A stretch of DNA of 64,000 nucleotides from Pseudomonas sp. G2-4. Lineage in GTDB: Bacteria > Pseudomonadota > Gammaproteobacteria > Pseudomonadales > Pseudomonadaceae. The translations under genes were made by a program, and so were the position numbers. Each line of letters opens with the position of its first letter. Positions within the stretch are counted from its first letter, which is position 1. The notes beneath the pieces are model-generated. The model made no database searches, was not told the DNA's origin, and saw only the letters and a list, made by a program, of their open reading frames with translations. Below are positions 1 through 7,799 of the stretch, in pieces. The stretch spans positions 3,100,001 through 3,164,000 of the forward strand of contig NZ_CP125957.1 in the NCBI RefSeq assembly GCF_030064125.1, in the 5' to 3' direction.

Positions 1-1037
1 GGCCGATAGCTGAGTTTGCGACCTTTGAAACCGTCCAGTGGCAACTGGTCGCTGAGGGCCAGTTGGCGGATGGCGAACGGATCGTCCTGGCGCAGTTTGC
101 TCACCGCGCTGGCGATGCTGCGCACGGCGATCCAGGCGGCGAAGTCGCGGTCGTTCATCCAGCGTCCGGCCAGGGCTTCGAAGCGTTTTTGCAACTGCGC
201 GGCGCCGTAGGTTTCCACGGTCTTGTGCCAAGCGGTAGGGGTCAGGCCTTGGGTGCCGGCCACCGGACGTGGGTACCAGGTCTGGTAGGGCACGTATTCG
301 CCAAAGTCGCCGCGCTCGTCAGCCACCAGGACTACGTCGTACTCGGCGGTCTGGGTGAACAGCGGCATGTCGGCCTGGGCGCTACGGCGTTGGTCGTTGT
401 CGAACTGCCAGGCTTTTTCCGCGACGATTTTCCCTCCGAAGCGCTTCATGGCCCGGCGCAGGGCGGCGGCGTAGGCCTGGTCCTCGGCCGTCTGGCCGAC
501 GATCAACAAGGCCCGCTGCCATTTGCGCACCACGCTGAACTGCACCAGCGCATCGGCGAGCATGGCCCGATCGGGCAGGCTGTGGAGCACGTTGCCCAGG
601 CAGTCGGTGGTGCGCAGGCTGTCGTCGGGGCTGCCGGCGTTGAACAACAGGCTGTCCGGCAAGGCGGCGCTGAGCTGGCGCAGGCTCGCGGCTGGCGCAT
701 TGACCACGAACAGCCGCAGGCCTTGATCATGTTGGGTGCGGGCGGCCTGGAGCAGAGCCTCGGGGCTGTCGACGTTGGCGCTTTCCAGGCGGTAGTCGTG
801 CTTGAGAAAACGCCCGGTGCTGTTGCTGTCGATGATCGCCAGCTCAGCACCACTCAGCCCGGCATCGGCCGGTTCGGCAATCACGTTGGACAGCAGCGGC
901 CCCGGGTCGGGACGATAACCCAGATAGCCGATGCGCACTTGCAACGGCGCTGCATCGCCCGCCTGGACCATGGCCGGCAGCCAACCACTGGCCGCGGCCA
1001 GCAAAGGGATCAAGACGTAACTGAGAAGCCTGCGCAT
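1..1037 (-). CDS. PQQ-ADH-associated ABC-type substrate-binding protein, partial (C-terminus off window)
   Basis: The protein starts at an ATG at 1037 behind a good ribosome site (GGAGGT, 5 nt before the ATG) and stays open to the window edge, about 345 residues seen. It begins with a signal peptide (residues 1 to about 27). The rest resembles periplasmic type-1 binding proteins of the branched-chain amino acid type, with the segment GYLGYRPDPGP early in the mature chain. Proteins of this subgroup are known to be encoded next to PQQ-dependent alcohol dehydrogenases together with an ABC exporter-like system; the rest of that system would lie to the left of the window. It is divergent from the pedS2 side. 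The ligand is unknown. Assignment rests on fold-type similarity and on context. Confidence 0.75.
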   Translation of the reverse strand, partial: MRRLLSYVLIPLLAAASGWLPAMVQAGDAAPLQVRIGYLGYRPDPGPLLSNVIAEPADAGLSGAELAIIDSNSTGRFLKHDYRLESANVDSPEALLQAARTQHDQGLRLFVVNAPAASLRQLSAALPDSLLFNAGSPDDSLRTTDCLGNVLHSLPDRAMLADALVQFSVVRKWQRALLIVGQTAEDQAYAAALRRAMKRFGGKIVAEKAWQFDNDQRRSAQADMPLFTQTAEYDVVLVADERGDFGEYVPYQTWYPRPVAGTQGLTPTAWHKTVETYGAAQLQKRFEALAGRWMNDRDFAAWIAVRSIASAVSKLRQDDPFAIRQLALSDQLPLDGFKGRKLSYR

Positions 1038-1114
1038 ACCACCTCCTTTGCGGGTAGCGCCAGCATAGGAACCCTGAGGCCATGGGGGAATATGCAGAAA
1101 GTACCGCCGGGGCA

Positions 1115-1129
1115 GTACCAAGGTAGTAA
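1115..1129 (+). promoter_or_regulatory. TACCAAGG motif, copy 1 (ped locus)
   Basis: The sequence GTACCAAGGTAGTAA lies 78 bp upstream of the substrate-binding protein gene and 61 bp before the small ORF at 1190. Closely similar 15-mers occur before pedE/pedF (6331-6345) and pedH (9682-9696). The shared core is TACCAAGG, then one variable base, A, one variable base, TA. It is probably a binding site for a LuxR-type regulator of quinoprotein genes (inference). Confidence 0.45.
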
Positions 1130-1189
1130 ACCACTGGCGGGGCTGGGGTTTTAGGATGCAGGTCATCGTCATTCACCAGGAGCGGACAG

Positions 1190-1462
1190 ATGGTGCGGAT
1201 TCTCAAAGCCCTGCTGCTGCCGGTGTTGTTGGTCCTGAGCCTGATCGGCGTCGATCGGTTGTCTGGCAAGCAAGGAGCGTGCAGTGGACATCAAATCTGC
1301 AAACACCCCAGCCCCCCTGTGGGAGCGAGCTTGCTCGCGATGACGGCATCTCATTCAACATCCCTATCGACTGAGCCACCGCTATCGCGAGCAAGCTCGC
1401 TCCCACAGGGGATTTGTGTCCGGCGTTGGGGATGTGACTTCATCCCGGCCATGGACCGCTAA
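1190..1462 (+). CDS. Small ORF upstream of pedS2 with signal-like N-terminus and repeat-derived C-terminus
   Basis: A 90-codon frame starts with ATG at 1190 behind AGGAG spaced by 7 nt. Residues 4-22 (ILKALLLPVLLVLSLIGVD) form a convincing signal or membrane segment. From about residue 42 onward the frame is translated out of the REPIN at 1314-1411, so this part is probably not ancestral protein sequence. Its TAA (1460-1462) lies 2 nt before the pedS2 ATG, and pedS2 has no visible ribosome site of its own, which would suit translational coupling. It may be a real small membrane or exported protein whose 3' end was replaced by the repeat, or a decayed gene. I do not recognise a family. Confidence 0.4.
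   Translation: MVRILKALLLPVLLVLSLIGVDRLSGKQGACSGHQICKHPSPPVGASLLAMTASHSTSLSTEPPLSRASSLPQGICVRRWGCDFIPAMDR
1314..1411. repeat. REPIN, type A (two inverted REPs)
   Basis: Left arm reads CCCCTGTGGGAGCGAGCTTG and continues with CTCGCGAT. The right arm is its reverse complement, ending at CCCACAGGGG. The arms flank about 45 bp of unrelated sequence. It lies inside the small ORF in front of pedS2. Confidence 0.9.
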
Positions 1463-1464
1463 CC

Positions 1465-2721
1465 ATGTCTGCCCTCTGGCGAATCAACCTCTGGATAACG
1501 GCGTTTTTCGCCCTGGTCACCCTGGTCTGTGCAGCCCTGCTGTTGCATCAGGCCATGGCCGATGTGAAACGCGAGCTGCAATCGGCCCAGTCCGTGGTGC
1601 ATTACCTGCGCGAAACCGCCGAGCGCGACCCCGCCAGTCTCCAGCCACGGCTGACCGGCAGCCTGCGTCATGTGCGCGTCCGTTGGCTGGCCGCAGGAGA
1701 GCTATTTCCTGCGGATGTCGAAGGTGGAATGAAGGCCTGGCTCGGTCGCCGGTTACTCGATGACGGCCCTGCGGCTCAAGTGGTGGATTTGCGTGACGGT
1801 CGACGCGCCTGGATTGCGGTCGATCCTCGGGACGAAATCGAGGAAATCCTCGATTCATTGGTGCAACTGCTGGGCGTCTGTGCGCTGGCGCTGTTGCTCA
1901 GTTTGTTCGTGACTCGCTGGGCGGTGCACCGGTGCATGCGCTTGCTGGATGAGTTGCTGCATGCGCTGCGCCAGGTGTCCGCCGGGAATCTCCAGGTGCG
2001 CCTGTTGGCTGAAGGCGTCCCGGAGGCGCAGCAGCTGGCGGGGCATTTCAACCGAATGACCGCCGCCCTGGCCCAGTCGCAGGCCGATAACACCCGACTG
2101 ACTCAAGCGCTGCTGGCCGTACAGGAACAGGAGCGCACCCTGCTGGCCCAGACCCTGCACGACGACCTGGGCCAATACGTGGCGGGCATTCGTGCCCGGG
2201 CCTGTCTGTTGCGGCTGGTGATTGATCAGCCGCGAGTGGTGGAGCAAACCGTCAGCCAGCTCGAAGATCATTGTGAACATTTGCAACAGGGCTTCCGCTC
2301 GCTGGTGCATGACCTGTACCCGGTGGTGCTACAGCATCTGCCGTTGTGCGAGGCCATCGGTTTGTTGGCCGGGCAATGGCAGGAAACCCAGGGCATCGCC
2401 TGTCAGCTGCGGATCGACGAAGCGCTGCCGCCATTGTCCGGGGCGGACAAGACCCATCTGTATCGCTTGTTGCAGGAAGCTCTGACCAACGTTGCCCGCC
2501 ATGCGGGCGCCACGCAGGTGCGGATCCGCCTGCAACACCGCGCCGGTCGCTTGCGCTTGCTGGTGCGTGACAACGGCCGCGGAGCCGCGCAACCCGCACG
2601 CGCAGGCGTTGGCTTGCACTCGATGTCCGAACGGGCCCGCAGCCTGGGCGGTGAGCTGCGCGTCATCAGCCAGCCTGGCGCCGGTTGGGCGCTGGCCTTG
2701 AACATTCCCCTGGAGGCGTGA
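1465..2721 (+). CDS. pedS2: PedS2-like sensor histidine kinase
   Basis: A 418-residue membrane sensor kinase. Transmembrane helices lie at about residues 7-30 and 132-152, with a periplasmic sensor loop of about 100 residues between them. A HAMP linker follows, then a HisKA_3-type dimerisation domain with the phosphoacceptor motif LHDDLGQ (His232), and a HATPase domain with an N box (EALTNVARHA) and a G box (DNGRG). This is the NarX/DegS class that pairs with LuxR-type regulators. It overlaps the response regulator gene by one base (TGATG). In Pseudomonas putida the equivalent pair controls the switch between Ca- and lanthanide-dependent alcohol dehydrogenases. The position next to pedE and pedH here supports the same role. 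No Shine-Dalgarno sequence precedes the ATG at 1465. Confidence 0.88.
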   Translation: MSALWRINLWITAFFALVTLVCAALLLHQAMADVKRELQSAQSVVHYLRETAERDPASLQPRLTGSLRHVRVRWLAAGELFPADVEGGMKAWLGRRLLDDGPAAQVVDLRDGRRAWIAVDPRDEIEEILDSLVQLLGVCALALLLSLFVTRWAVHRCMRLLDELLHALRQVSAGNLQVRLLAEGVPEAQQLAGHFNRMTAALAQSQADNTRLTQALLAVQEQERTLLAQTLHDDLGQYVAGIRARACLLRLVIDQPRVVEQTVSQLEDHCEHLQQGFRSLVHDLYPVVLQHLPLCEAIGLLAGQWQETQGIACQLRIDEALPPLSGADKTHLYRLLQEALTNVARHAGATQVRIRLQHRAGRLRLLVRDNGRGAAQPARAGVGLHSMSERARSLGGELRVISQPGAGWALALNIPLEA

Positions 2722-3359
2722 TGAACATCTTGTTGGTGGACGACCATGCGGTGGTGCGGCAGGGCTACGCCAGCCTCTTGCGGGCGCTGATGCCGGACTT
2801 GCAGGTCCGGGAGGCGGCCACGGGCGAAGAAGCGCTGAGCCAAGTGCAGGAGCAGGTGCCGAACCTGGTGATCATGGACTTCGGCCTGCCCGGTATCAGC
2901 GGCCTGGAAACCACCCGACGCCTGCGCCAGCGTCTGCCGCAACTGCGGGTGTTGTTTTTCAGCATGCACGATGAACTGCCGTTGGTGCGCCAGGCGCTGG
3001 ATGCCGGTGCCGCCGGCTACCTGACCAAGAACTCTGCACCCCAGGTACTGGTGGAAGCGGTACGGCGAGTGCTGGCCGGGCATGCCTACATCGAGCAGTC
3101 CCTGGCCACGCAACTGGCTTGCACCAGCTCCCGGCACAACACCGACCCGCGCCTGCAATGCATGACCCAGCGTGAGCTGGAGATCTTTGTCATGCTCGCC
3201 AAGGGCACCCCCGCGCGCACCATCGCCGAACAGCTGTGCATCAGCGCCAAGACCGTGTCCAACCACCTGACGCTGCTCAAGAGCAAGCTGCAGGTCAGCT
3301 CCCATGCCGAGCTGGTGCATTTGGGGATTGATATGGGGGTGGTGCGGGTGGCAGGGTGA
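2721..3359 (+). CDS. pedR2: PedR2-like LuxR-family response regulator
   Basis: A 212-residue response regulator. The receiver domain occupies residues 1 to about 118, with the acidic pair at the end of the first strand (LLVDDH), phosphoacceptor Asp53 (VIMDFGLPG) and the conserved lysine in YLTKNS. A LuxR/FixJ-type helix-turn-helix occupies about residues 145-205 (TQRELEIFVMLAKG and AKTVSNHLTLLKSKL). The ATG at 2721 shares its A with the pedS2 stop, so the pair is translationally coupled. The GGAGG in the end of pedS2 serves as ribosome site. It is predicted to be phosphorylated by PedS2 and to act on the pedE, pedF and pedH promoters, where two shared motifs are visible. Confidence 0.88.
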   Translation: MNILLVDDHAVVRQGYASLLRALMPDLQVREAATGEEALSQVQEQVPNLVIMDFGLPGISGLETTRRLRQRLPQLRVLFFSMHDELPLVRQALDAGAAGYLTKNSAPQVLVEAVRRVLAGHAYIEQSLATQLACTSSRHNTDPRLQCMTQRELEIFVMLAKGTPARTIAEQLCISAKTVSNHLTLLKSKLQVSSHAELVHLGIDMGVVRVAG

Positions 3360-3373
3360 AGGGAATGGCGATC

Positions 3374-3513
3374 CCCCGTGGCGAGGGAGCTTGCTCCCGC
3401 TGGGCTGCGAAGCAGCCCAAAACCAGGCACTTCGGTAGGACAGTTTGATTGAGTTGGCCGGGCGAGGGGGGCTGCTGCGCAGCCCAGCGGGAGCAAGCTC
3501 CCTCGCCACGGGG
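3374..3513. repeat. REPIN, type B
   Basis: Inverted arms with the core GTGGCGAGGGAGCTTGCTCC and its reverse complement GGAGCAAGCTCCCTCGCCAC lie between the convergent ends of pedR2 and the pentapeptide gene. The inner parts also pair locally (GGGCTGCGAAGCAGCCC). Confidence 0.92.
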
Positions 3514-3527
3514 TTGTGTGGCAATCC

Positions 3528-4172
3528 TTACTGATCCCAAGACATCGGGCAACCGGTACAGCCTTCCATGTTCGCATCCTGGAAATTCCCATAATGCTGG
3601 CGAGAGCCGCTCAGGTTAGCCTGTTCCAGGTTGCTTTCGCCGAATTTGGCTTCTTGCAGGTTGGCGTCACGCAGGTCGGCGCCCTTGAGGTCGGCCTTGC
3701 TCAGCCAGGCCATTTCCAGGTCGGCGGCCTGCAGGTTCGCATCGTGCAAGCGAGCGCCGGACAGGCGGGCGAACTGAAGGTACGCAGCGCTTAGGTCGGC
3801 GCGCTGGAACTGCGCACCCTGGGCGAACAGACCCCAACCCTGGACCGCCTTGAGCGTGGCACCGCTGAAGTCCGCCAGGCGCAGGTTGCTCTGTTGCAGG
3901 CTGGCACGGTTCAGGTTGGCCCCCTGCAACCGGGCCCGTTCCAGGTTCGCCAGGTCCAGCCGCGCGTGCCGCAGGTCGGCATCGCGCAGGTCGGCTCCGC
4001 TGAGGTTCATTTTGCGCAGGTCTTGGTTGGCGAGTTGGGCGCCGCGCAGGTTGGCGCCGGGGCATTGGCTGGATTCGGCGATGATGCAGCCGTTGATGGT
4101 GAGCGGGGTATCGGTCTCGTCGGCGTTGGCGAAGGCGCCAACGAACAGAAGCAGCAATGACAAACATCTCAT
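3528..4172 (-). CDS. Exported pentapeptide-repeat protein of the ped locus
   Basis: A 214-residue protein with a signal peptide (residues 1 to about 17, cleavage after AFANA). From about residue 40 to 200 it is a nearly continuous run of pentapeptide repeats of the A(N/D)Lxx type, such as LRGAQLANQDLRKMNLSGAD, which fold as a right-handed quadrilateral beta-helix. A gene of this kind occupies the same place between the sensor pair and pedE in other pseudomonads. Its biochemical role is not known; a periplasmic scaffold for the quinoprotein system is possible (inference). Single cysteines near the start and end of the mature chain (CIIAES with SQCPG, and CTGCP near the C-terminus) could form disulfides. 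Confidence 0.82.
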   Translation of the reverse strand: MRCLSLLLLFVGAFANADETDTPLTINGCIIAESSQCPGANLRGAQLANQDLRKMNLSGADLRDADLRHARLDLANLERARLQGANLNRASLQQSNLRLADFSGATLKAVQGWGLFAQGAQFQRADLSAAYLQFARLSGARLHDANLQAADLEMAWLSKADLKGADLRDANLQEAKFGESNLEQANLSGSRQHYGNFQDANMEGCTGCPMSWDQ

Positions 4173-4190
4173 GGCATGAGCTCGGGCAAT

Positions 4191-4280
4191 TGTGGGAGCG
4201 AGCTTGCTCGCGATAGCGCAATGTCAGTCAACATGAATGCAAGCTGAACTGCCGCCATCGCGAGCAAGCTCGCTCCCACA
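4191..4280. repeat. REPIN, type A
   Basis: Arms TGTGGGAGCGAGCTTGCTCG and the matching inverted copy ending CTCCCACAG surround about 40 bp. It sits between the pentapeptide gene and pedE, both on the minus strand. Confidence 0.9.
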
Positions 4281-4318
4281 GGGATGGTTGTATCGATCAG
4301 AATCCAGGTGGAGTCGGG

Positions 4319-6196
4319 TTATTTCTGCGCCGTCGCCTTATCCCAACTCGGAATCTTGAACACCCAGAACGACCCGCCCTGGGCCACGGGTTTGGTCAGC
4401 TCGGCCATGTCGCCGCCCCACAACGGCACCGCACCGCCATAGCCGACGGTCACGCCGATGTACTGCTCGCCGTCCTGCTCCCAGGTGATGGGCGGGGAGA
4501 CGATGCCGCTGCCGGTCTGGAATTTCCACAGTTCCTGGCCGGTCTTGGCGTCGAAGGCCTTGAAGAAGCCGTCGCCAGTGCCGGTAAACACCAGGTTGCC
4601 CTTGGTTGCCAGTACCCCGGCCCACAGCGGCAATGGCTCCTTGTGCTCCCAGACCACCTTGCCGGTGGTGGGGTTCATCGCCCGCAGGCTGCCGACGTGA
4701 TCGTCGTACATGCGCTTGATGCGAAAGCCCATGCCCAGGTAGGCCGAGCCTTTCTTGTAGTTTACTTCCTCGGTCCAGTACTCCTCTTTCCACTGGTTGC
4801 CGGGGACGTAGAACAGCCCGGTGTCCTGGCTGTAGGCCATGGGGTTCCAGTTCTTGCCACCGAGGAAGGGGGGCGAGACTTCCACCGATTTGCCCTTGGT
4901 TTCACCGGGTAATGGCTTGGCCGGACGCTGGCCGGGGTTTTCCACCGGGCGACCAGTCTTCAGATCGATGTGGCTGGCCCAGGTGATGTTGTCGACGAAG
5001 GGAAAGGCGTTCTGCAACTTGCCGTTATTGCGGTCCACCACGTAGAAAAAACCGTTGCGGTCAGCGTGGGCGGTGGCCTTGACCACTTTGCCGTCCTTGT
5101 CCTTGTAGTCGAACAGCACCAATTCGTTGTTGCCGGAGAAATCCCAGGCGTCGTTGGGCGTGTGTTGGTAGAACCACTTCACTTCGCCCGTGCTCGGGTC
5201 GACGCCGACCTGGCCGGAGGTGTAGAGGCTGTCGTAATCGTGGGGATTGCCGTCCTTGGCCGTGCGCGCCCAAGTGTTCCACGGCCCGGGGTTACCCGCG
5301 CCGACGATGATGGTGTTGGTCTCGGGATCGAAGCTGGCGCTCTGCCAAGGCGCGCCGCCGCCGTGGCTCCAGGCCTCGACCTTGCCGGTTTCGGTGGTTT
5401 TGTCGTCCGGCCAGGACGGCGCCTTGACGTCGCCGGTCGGGGTGCTGTCCTTGCCGTTGAGGCGGCCCATGTGGCCTTCGACGAAGGGCCGCATCCAGAC
5501 CTCTTCACCGGTGTCCGGGTCGCGGGCGAACAACTGCCCGACCACGCCGAACTCATCACCGGAACTGCCGTGGATCAACAGGACCTTGCCACTGGTCTTG
5601 TCCTTGATCAGCACCGGGGCCCCGGTCATGGTGTAACCGCTGGCGTGGTCGCCGAATTTCTTGTTCCACACCACCTTGCCGGTGTTTTTGTCCAGGGCGA
5701 CCACCCGCGCATCCAGCGTACCGAAGTAGATCTTGTCGCCATAAATGGCCGCACCGCGATTGACCACGTCGCAGCACGGACGAATGTTGTCCGGCAGCCG
5801 GTGGCTGTAGGTCCACAGGCGCTTGCCGGTCTTGGCGTCAAGGGCGAACACCCGCGAGTAGGAACCGGTGACGTACACCACGCCGTCGCTGACGATGGCC
5901 TGGGATTCCTGGCCGCGCTGCTTTTCGTCGCCGAACGAGTAAGACCAGGCGGGGGTGAGCTTGAACACGTTCTTGTCGTTGACCTGGGCCAACGGGCTCC
6001 AGCGCTGGGCGTTGGTGCCCATGCCGTATTGCAGCACATCCTTGGTACTCAGATGGTCGTTGGCGATGTCTTCCCAGGTCACGCCTGGGGTTGCTGTGGC
6101 GTTGGCGAGCGGGCTCAACGCCAGGCTGCCGGCCAATAGCATGGCATGCACGGCAACGGTCAGGGGCGAGAGGGCAGGTTGCGTTTTTATTGTCAT
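4319..6196 (-). CDS. pedE: PedE-like Ca2+-type PQQ-dependent alcohol dehydrogenase
   Basis: A 625-residue periplasmic quinoprotein with a signal peptide (to about residue 34). It carries the adjacent cysteine pair Cys141-Cys142 (RPCCDV), which forms the disulfide ring over PQQ, and tryptophan-docking propeller motifs. The catalytic Asp352 lies in NDAWDFSGNNEL. Two residues later is Ser354. In lanthanide enzymes this position is Asp, so this is the calcium-type enzyme (family knowledge applied to a residue seen here). It oxidises primary and aromatic alcohols to aldehydes in the periplasm and passes electrons to a cytochrome c. The start at 6196 gives the signal peptide; longer in-frame extension to 6367 runs through the promoter motifs. 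Divergent from pedF. Confidence 0.93.
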   Translation of the reverse strand: MTIKTQPALSPLTVAVHAMLLAGSLALSPLANATATPGVTWEDIANDHLSTKDVLQYGMGTNAQRWSPLAQVNDKNVFKLTPAWSYSFGDEKQRGQESQAIVSDGVVYVTGSYSRVFALDAKTGKRLWTYSHRLPDNIRPCCDVVNRGAAIYGDKIYFGTLDARVVALDKNTGKVVWNKKFGDHASGYTMTGAPVLIKDKTSGKVLLIHGSSGDEFGVVGQLFARDPDTGEEVWMRPFVEGHMGRLNGKDSTPTGDVKAPSWPDDKTTETGKVEAWSHGGGAPWQSASFDPETNTIIVGAGNPGPWNTWARTAKDGNPHDYDSLYTSGQVGVDPSTGEVKWFYQHTPNDAWDFSGNNELVLFDYKDKDGKVVKATAHADRNGFFYVVDRNNGKLQNAFPFVDNITWASHIDLKTGRPVENPGQRPAKPLPGETKGKSVEVSPPFLGGKNWNPMAYSQDTGLFYVPGNQWKEEYWTEEVNYKKGSAYLGMGFRIKRMYDDHVGSLRAMNPTTGKVVWEHKEPLPLWAGVLATKGNLVFTGTGDGFFKAFDAKTGQELWKFQTGSGIVSPPITWEQDGEQYIGVTVGYGGAVPLWGGDMAELTKPVAQGGSFWVFKIPSWDKATAQK

Positions 6197-6279
6197 GGTG
6201 CAGTTCCCAGTGAAGGTTTTGGCCTGACTAGGTTGGTTCGCCGCGGGCCCGGCCGATACGGAAAAAGTCCCGCCCTTGC

Positions 6280-6294
6280 CGGGAAGAGTTCCCG
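6280..6294. promoter_or_regulatory. GGGAA-N3-TTCCC palindrome before pedE
   Basis: CGGGAAGAGTTCCCG is an inverted repeat with a 3-nt centre, 84 bp upstream of the pedE ATG. A matching GGGAA-N3-TTCCC palindrome precedes pedH (9757-9773). No other copy was noticed in the ped region. It is a candidate regulator site. Confidence 0.5.
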
Positions 6295-6330
6295 AACCGC
6301 CTGTCTTTGCGACCCGCCCCAGATGGCTTG

Positions 6331-6345
6331 CTACCAAGGGAGTAG
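6331..6345. promoter_or_regulatory. TACCAAGG motif, copy 2 (between pedE and pedF)
   Basis: CTACCAAGGGAGTAG lies 135 bp upstream of pedE and 102 bp upstream of pedF in their shared divergent region. Its ends (CTAC and GTAG) are inverted, so it could act in both directions. It matches the motifs at 1115 and 9682. Confidence 0.5.
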
Positions 6346-6446
6346 AGCGCGAACACCAAAGGAGCATTCGGCTGGGGGGAGGGGGTTCCTAAGATGACGG
6401 TACGGCTTCTTCACAGAGGTCTTGCGTGCAATCAGAGGGCATAACA

Positions 6447-6908
6447 ATGACAACAAAACGCAACGCCATCATCGCTACCGCATTGCTGATAGGGCTGACC
6501 GGCGCAGGCTCCGTATGGGCCCATGGCAACGTAGTGCCCCAGGCAGTGGAAACCAAGGGATTGACCCCGATCAAGGACACCAACCTGCCGCTGGACGCTG
6601 ATGGTTGGGCTGCCCAGAACCCCTATCGCAGCTCCCCCGAGCGTGACAAAGCCATAGAAATTGGTTCTTCGGCCTACAACCAGAATTGCGCCGCGTGCCA
6701 TGGCCTGGAAGCCAAGTCCGGCGGCATCGCGCCAGACCTGCGGATGCTGGACGCCGCCGAAGCCGGAGATGAATGGTTTGTCGAACGCGTACGTCACGGC
6801 GCGGTGCGCGACGGCCGGGTCTACATGCCGAAAATGGCCGACTACTTAAGCCAGGAAGCCCTTTGGGCAGTGCGCACCTATCTCGACAGCGTGCACGTCG
6901 AGGAGTGA
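6447..6908 (+). CDS. pedF: PedF-like periplasmic cytochrome c
   Basis: A 153-residue class I cytochrome c with a signal peptide (about residues 1-27, ending SVWAHG). One haem-binding motif is present, Cys81-Ala-Ala-Cys84-His85, and a likely distal methionine lies in VYMPKMADYL. The ATG at 6447 is preferred because AGAGGG lies 7 nt before it and it starts the signal peptide. Homologues take electrons from the PQQ alcohol dehydrogenases. It heads a tight run with pedG (5-nt gap), the SoxYZ-like gene and the hydrolase. It is the only c-type cytochrome in the locus, so it would serve both PedE and PedH. Confidence 0.9.
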   Translation: MTTKRNAIIATALLIGLTGAGSVWAHGNVVPQAVETKGLTPIKDTNLPLDADGWAAQNPYRSSPERDKAIEIGSSAYNQNCAACHGLEAKSGGIAPDLRMLDAAEAGDEWFVERVRHGAVRDGRVYMPKMADYLSQEALWAVRTYLDSVHVEE

Positions 6909-6913
6909 TCGCC

Positions 6914-7789
6914 ATGCGCCTGTTCGCATGGGTCATCTGCAGCCTGCTGCTGTTTAGCCAGGCGGTACAGGCGCAGGTGCGCAACTACGACGAGATGATC
7001 GCCGCCGGTGAATTGAAGGTGGCGGTCTACAAGGACTTCGCACCTTACAGCTTTGAAGACAACGGCCAACCCAGGGGCGTGGACGTGGAGCTGGCACAGG
7101 CCTTGGCCAAGGCACTCGGCGTACGCCTGCAATTGATCTGGGCGCCGCCGGGGGAAAAACTCGATGACGACCTGCGCGATTACATCTGGCGCAGCAGTCC
7201 GTTGCACGACCGGCAATTGGCCGACCTGATGATGCGCGTGCCCTACGACCACGACTATGTGCAAAAGCGCAACGACATCGGCGAGTTGGCCAACGCCCAG
7301 GTGGTGATGTTCGGGCCTTACCAGCAGGAATGCTGGCAGGTGGCGTATGACCGCCGTCGACTCGACTCGGTAGGCAGTGTCGCGGTGTTCCAACAGCACC
7401 CGATTGGCGTGGAAGTCGACAGCGTGCCGTCGTTCTACCTGACGTCGGTGTTCAACGGCATGCTCAGCGGCAAGACTCGTCATTACCCCGGCGTCAGCCA
7501 GGCCTTCAGCGCCATGCAGGCCGGAGAAATCGATGCCGTCATGGCCATGCGCGGGGAAATCGACTGGCAGGTCCACGAGGCCGCCGATCCACAACTGGCG
7601 CTGGCGGAAAATGCCTACCCGAACATGGGCAAGCAACGTTGGGAAATCGGCATGGCGGTGCACGAAAGCAACCGGCAATTGGCCTATGCGGTGGAAGAAG
7701 CGCTGGAAGGTTTGATCCGCGATGGCAGCGTCAAGAACGTCTATGCCCATTACGGCCTGCGGTATGAAGTGCCTGAGATGTATCAATAG
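6914..7789 (+). CDS. pedG: PedG-like family 3 solute-binding protein (XoxJ/MoxJ type)
   Basis: A 291-residue periplasmic protein: signal peptide (1 to about 20, ending AVQA), then a family 3 bacterial binding-protein fold (KVAVYKDFAPYSFEDNGQ, GVDVELAQALAKALG). Proteins of this type (MoxJ, XoxJ) accompany methanol and ethanol quinoproteins and are thought to help activate or assemble the dehydrogenase rather than to feed a transporter; no permease gene is nearby. The start at 6914 follows GAGGAG, which overlaps the end of pedF. An insert around residues 85-120 (YIWRSSPLHDRQLADLMMRV) is typical of the quinoprotein-associated subgroup. Confidence 0.83.
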   Translation: MRLFAWVICSLLLFSQAVQAQVRNYDEMIAAGELKVAVYKDFAPYSFEDNGQPRGVDVELAQALAKALGVRLQLIWAPPGEKLDDDLRDYIWRSSPLHDRQLADLMMRVPYDHDYVQKRNDIGELANAQVVMFGPYQQECWQVAYDRRRLDSVGSVAVFQQHPIGVEVDSVPSFYLTSVFNGMLSGKTRHYPGVSQAFSAMQAGEIDAVMAMRGEIDWQVHEAADPQLALAENAYPNMGKQRWEIGMAVHESNRQLAYAVEEALEGLIRDGSVKNVYAHYGLRYEVPEMYQ

Positions 7790-7799
7790 GAGCGCAGGG

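Larger units (their letters stand above)
1038..1464. other. Intergenic region between the binding-protein gene and pedS2
   Basis: This 427-bp divergent region holds a TACCAAGG motif (1115-1129), the small ORF at 1190-1462 and a REPIN (1314-1411). Promoters for both directions are expected here, but no convincing -35/-10 pair was identified. Confidence 0.6.

Noticed and set aside
4970..6139. 389-codon open frame on the plus strand opposite pedE
   Set aside because: Antisense shadow of a well-supported quinoprotein; long runs of Val, Gly and Ala only.
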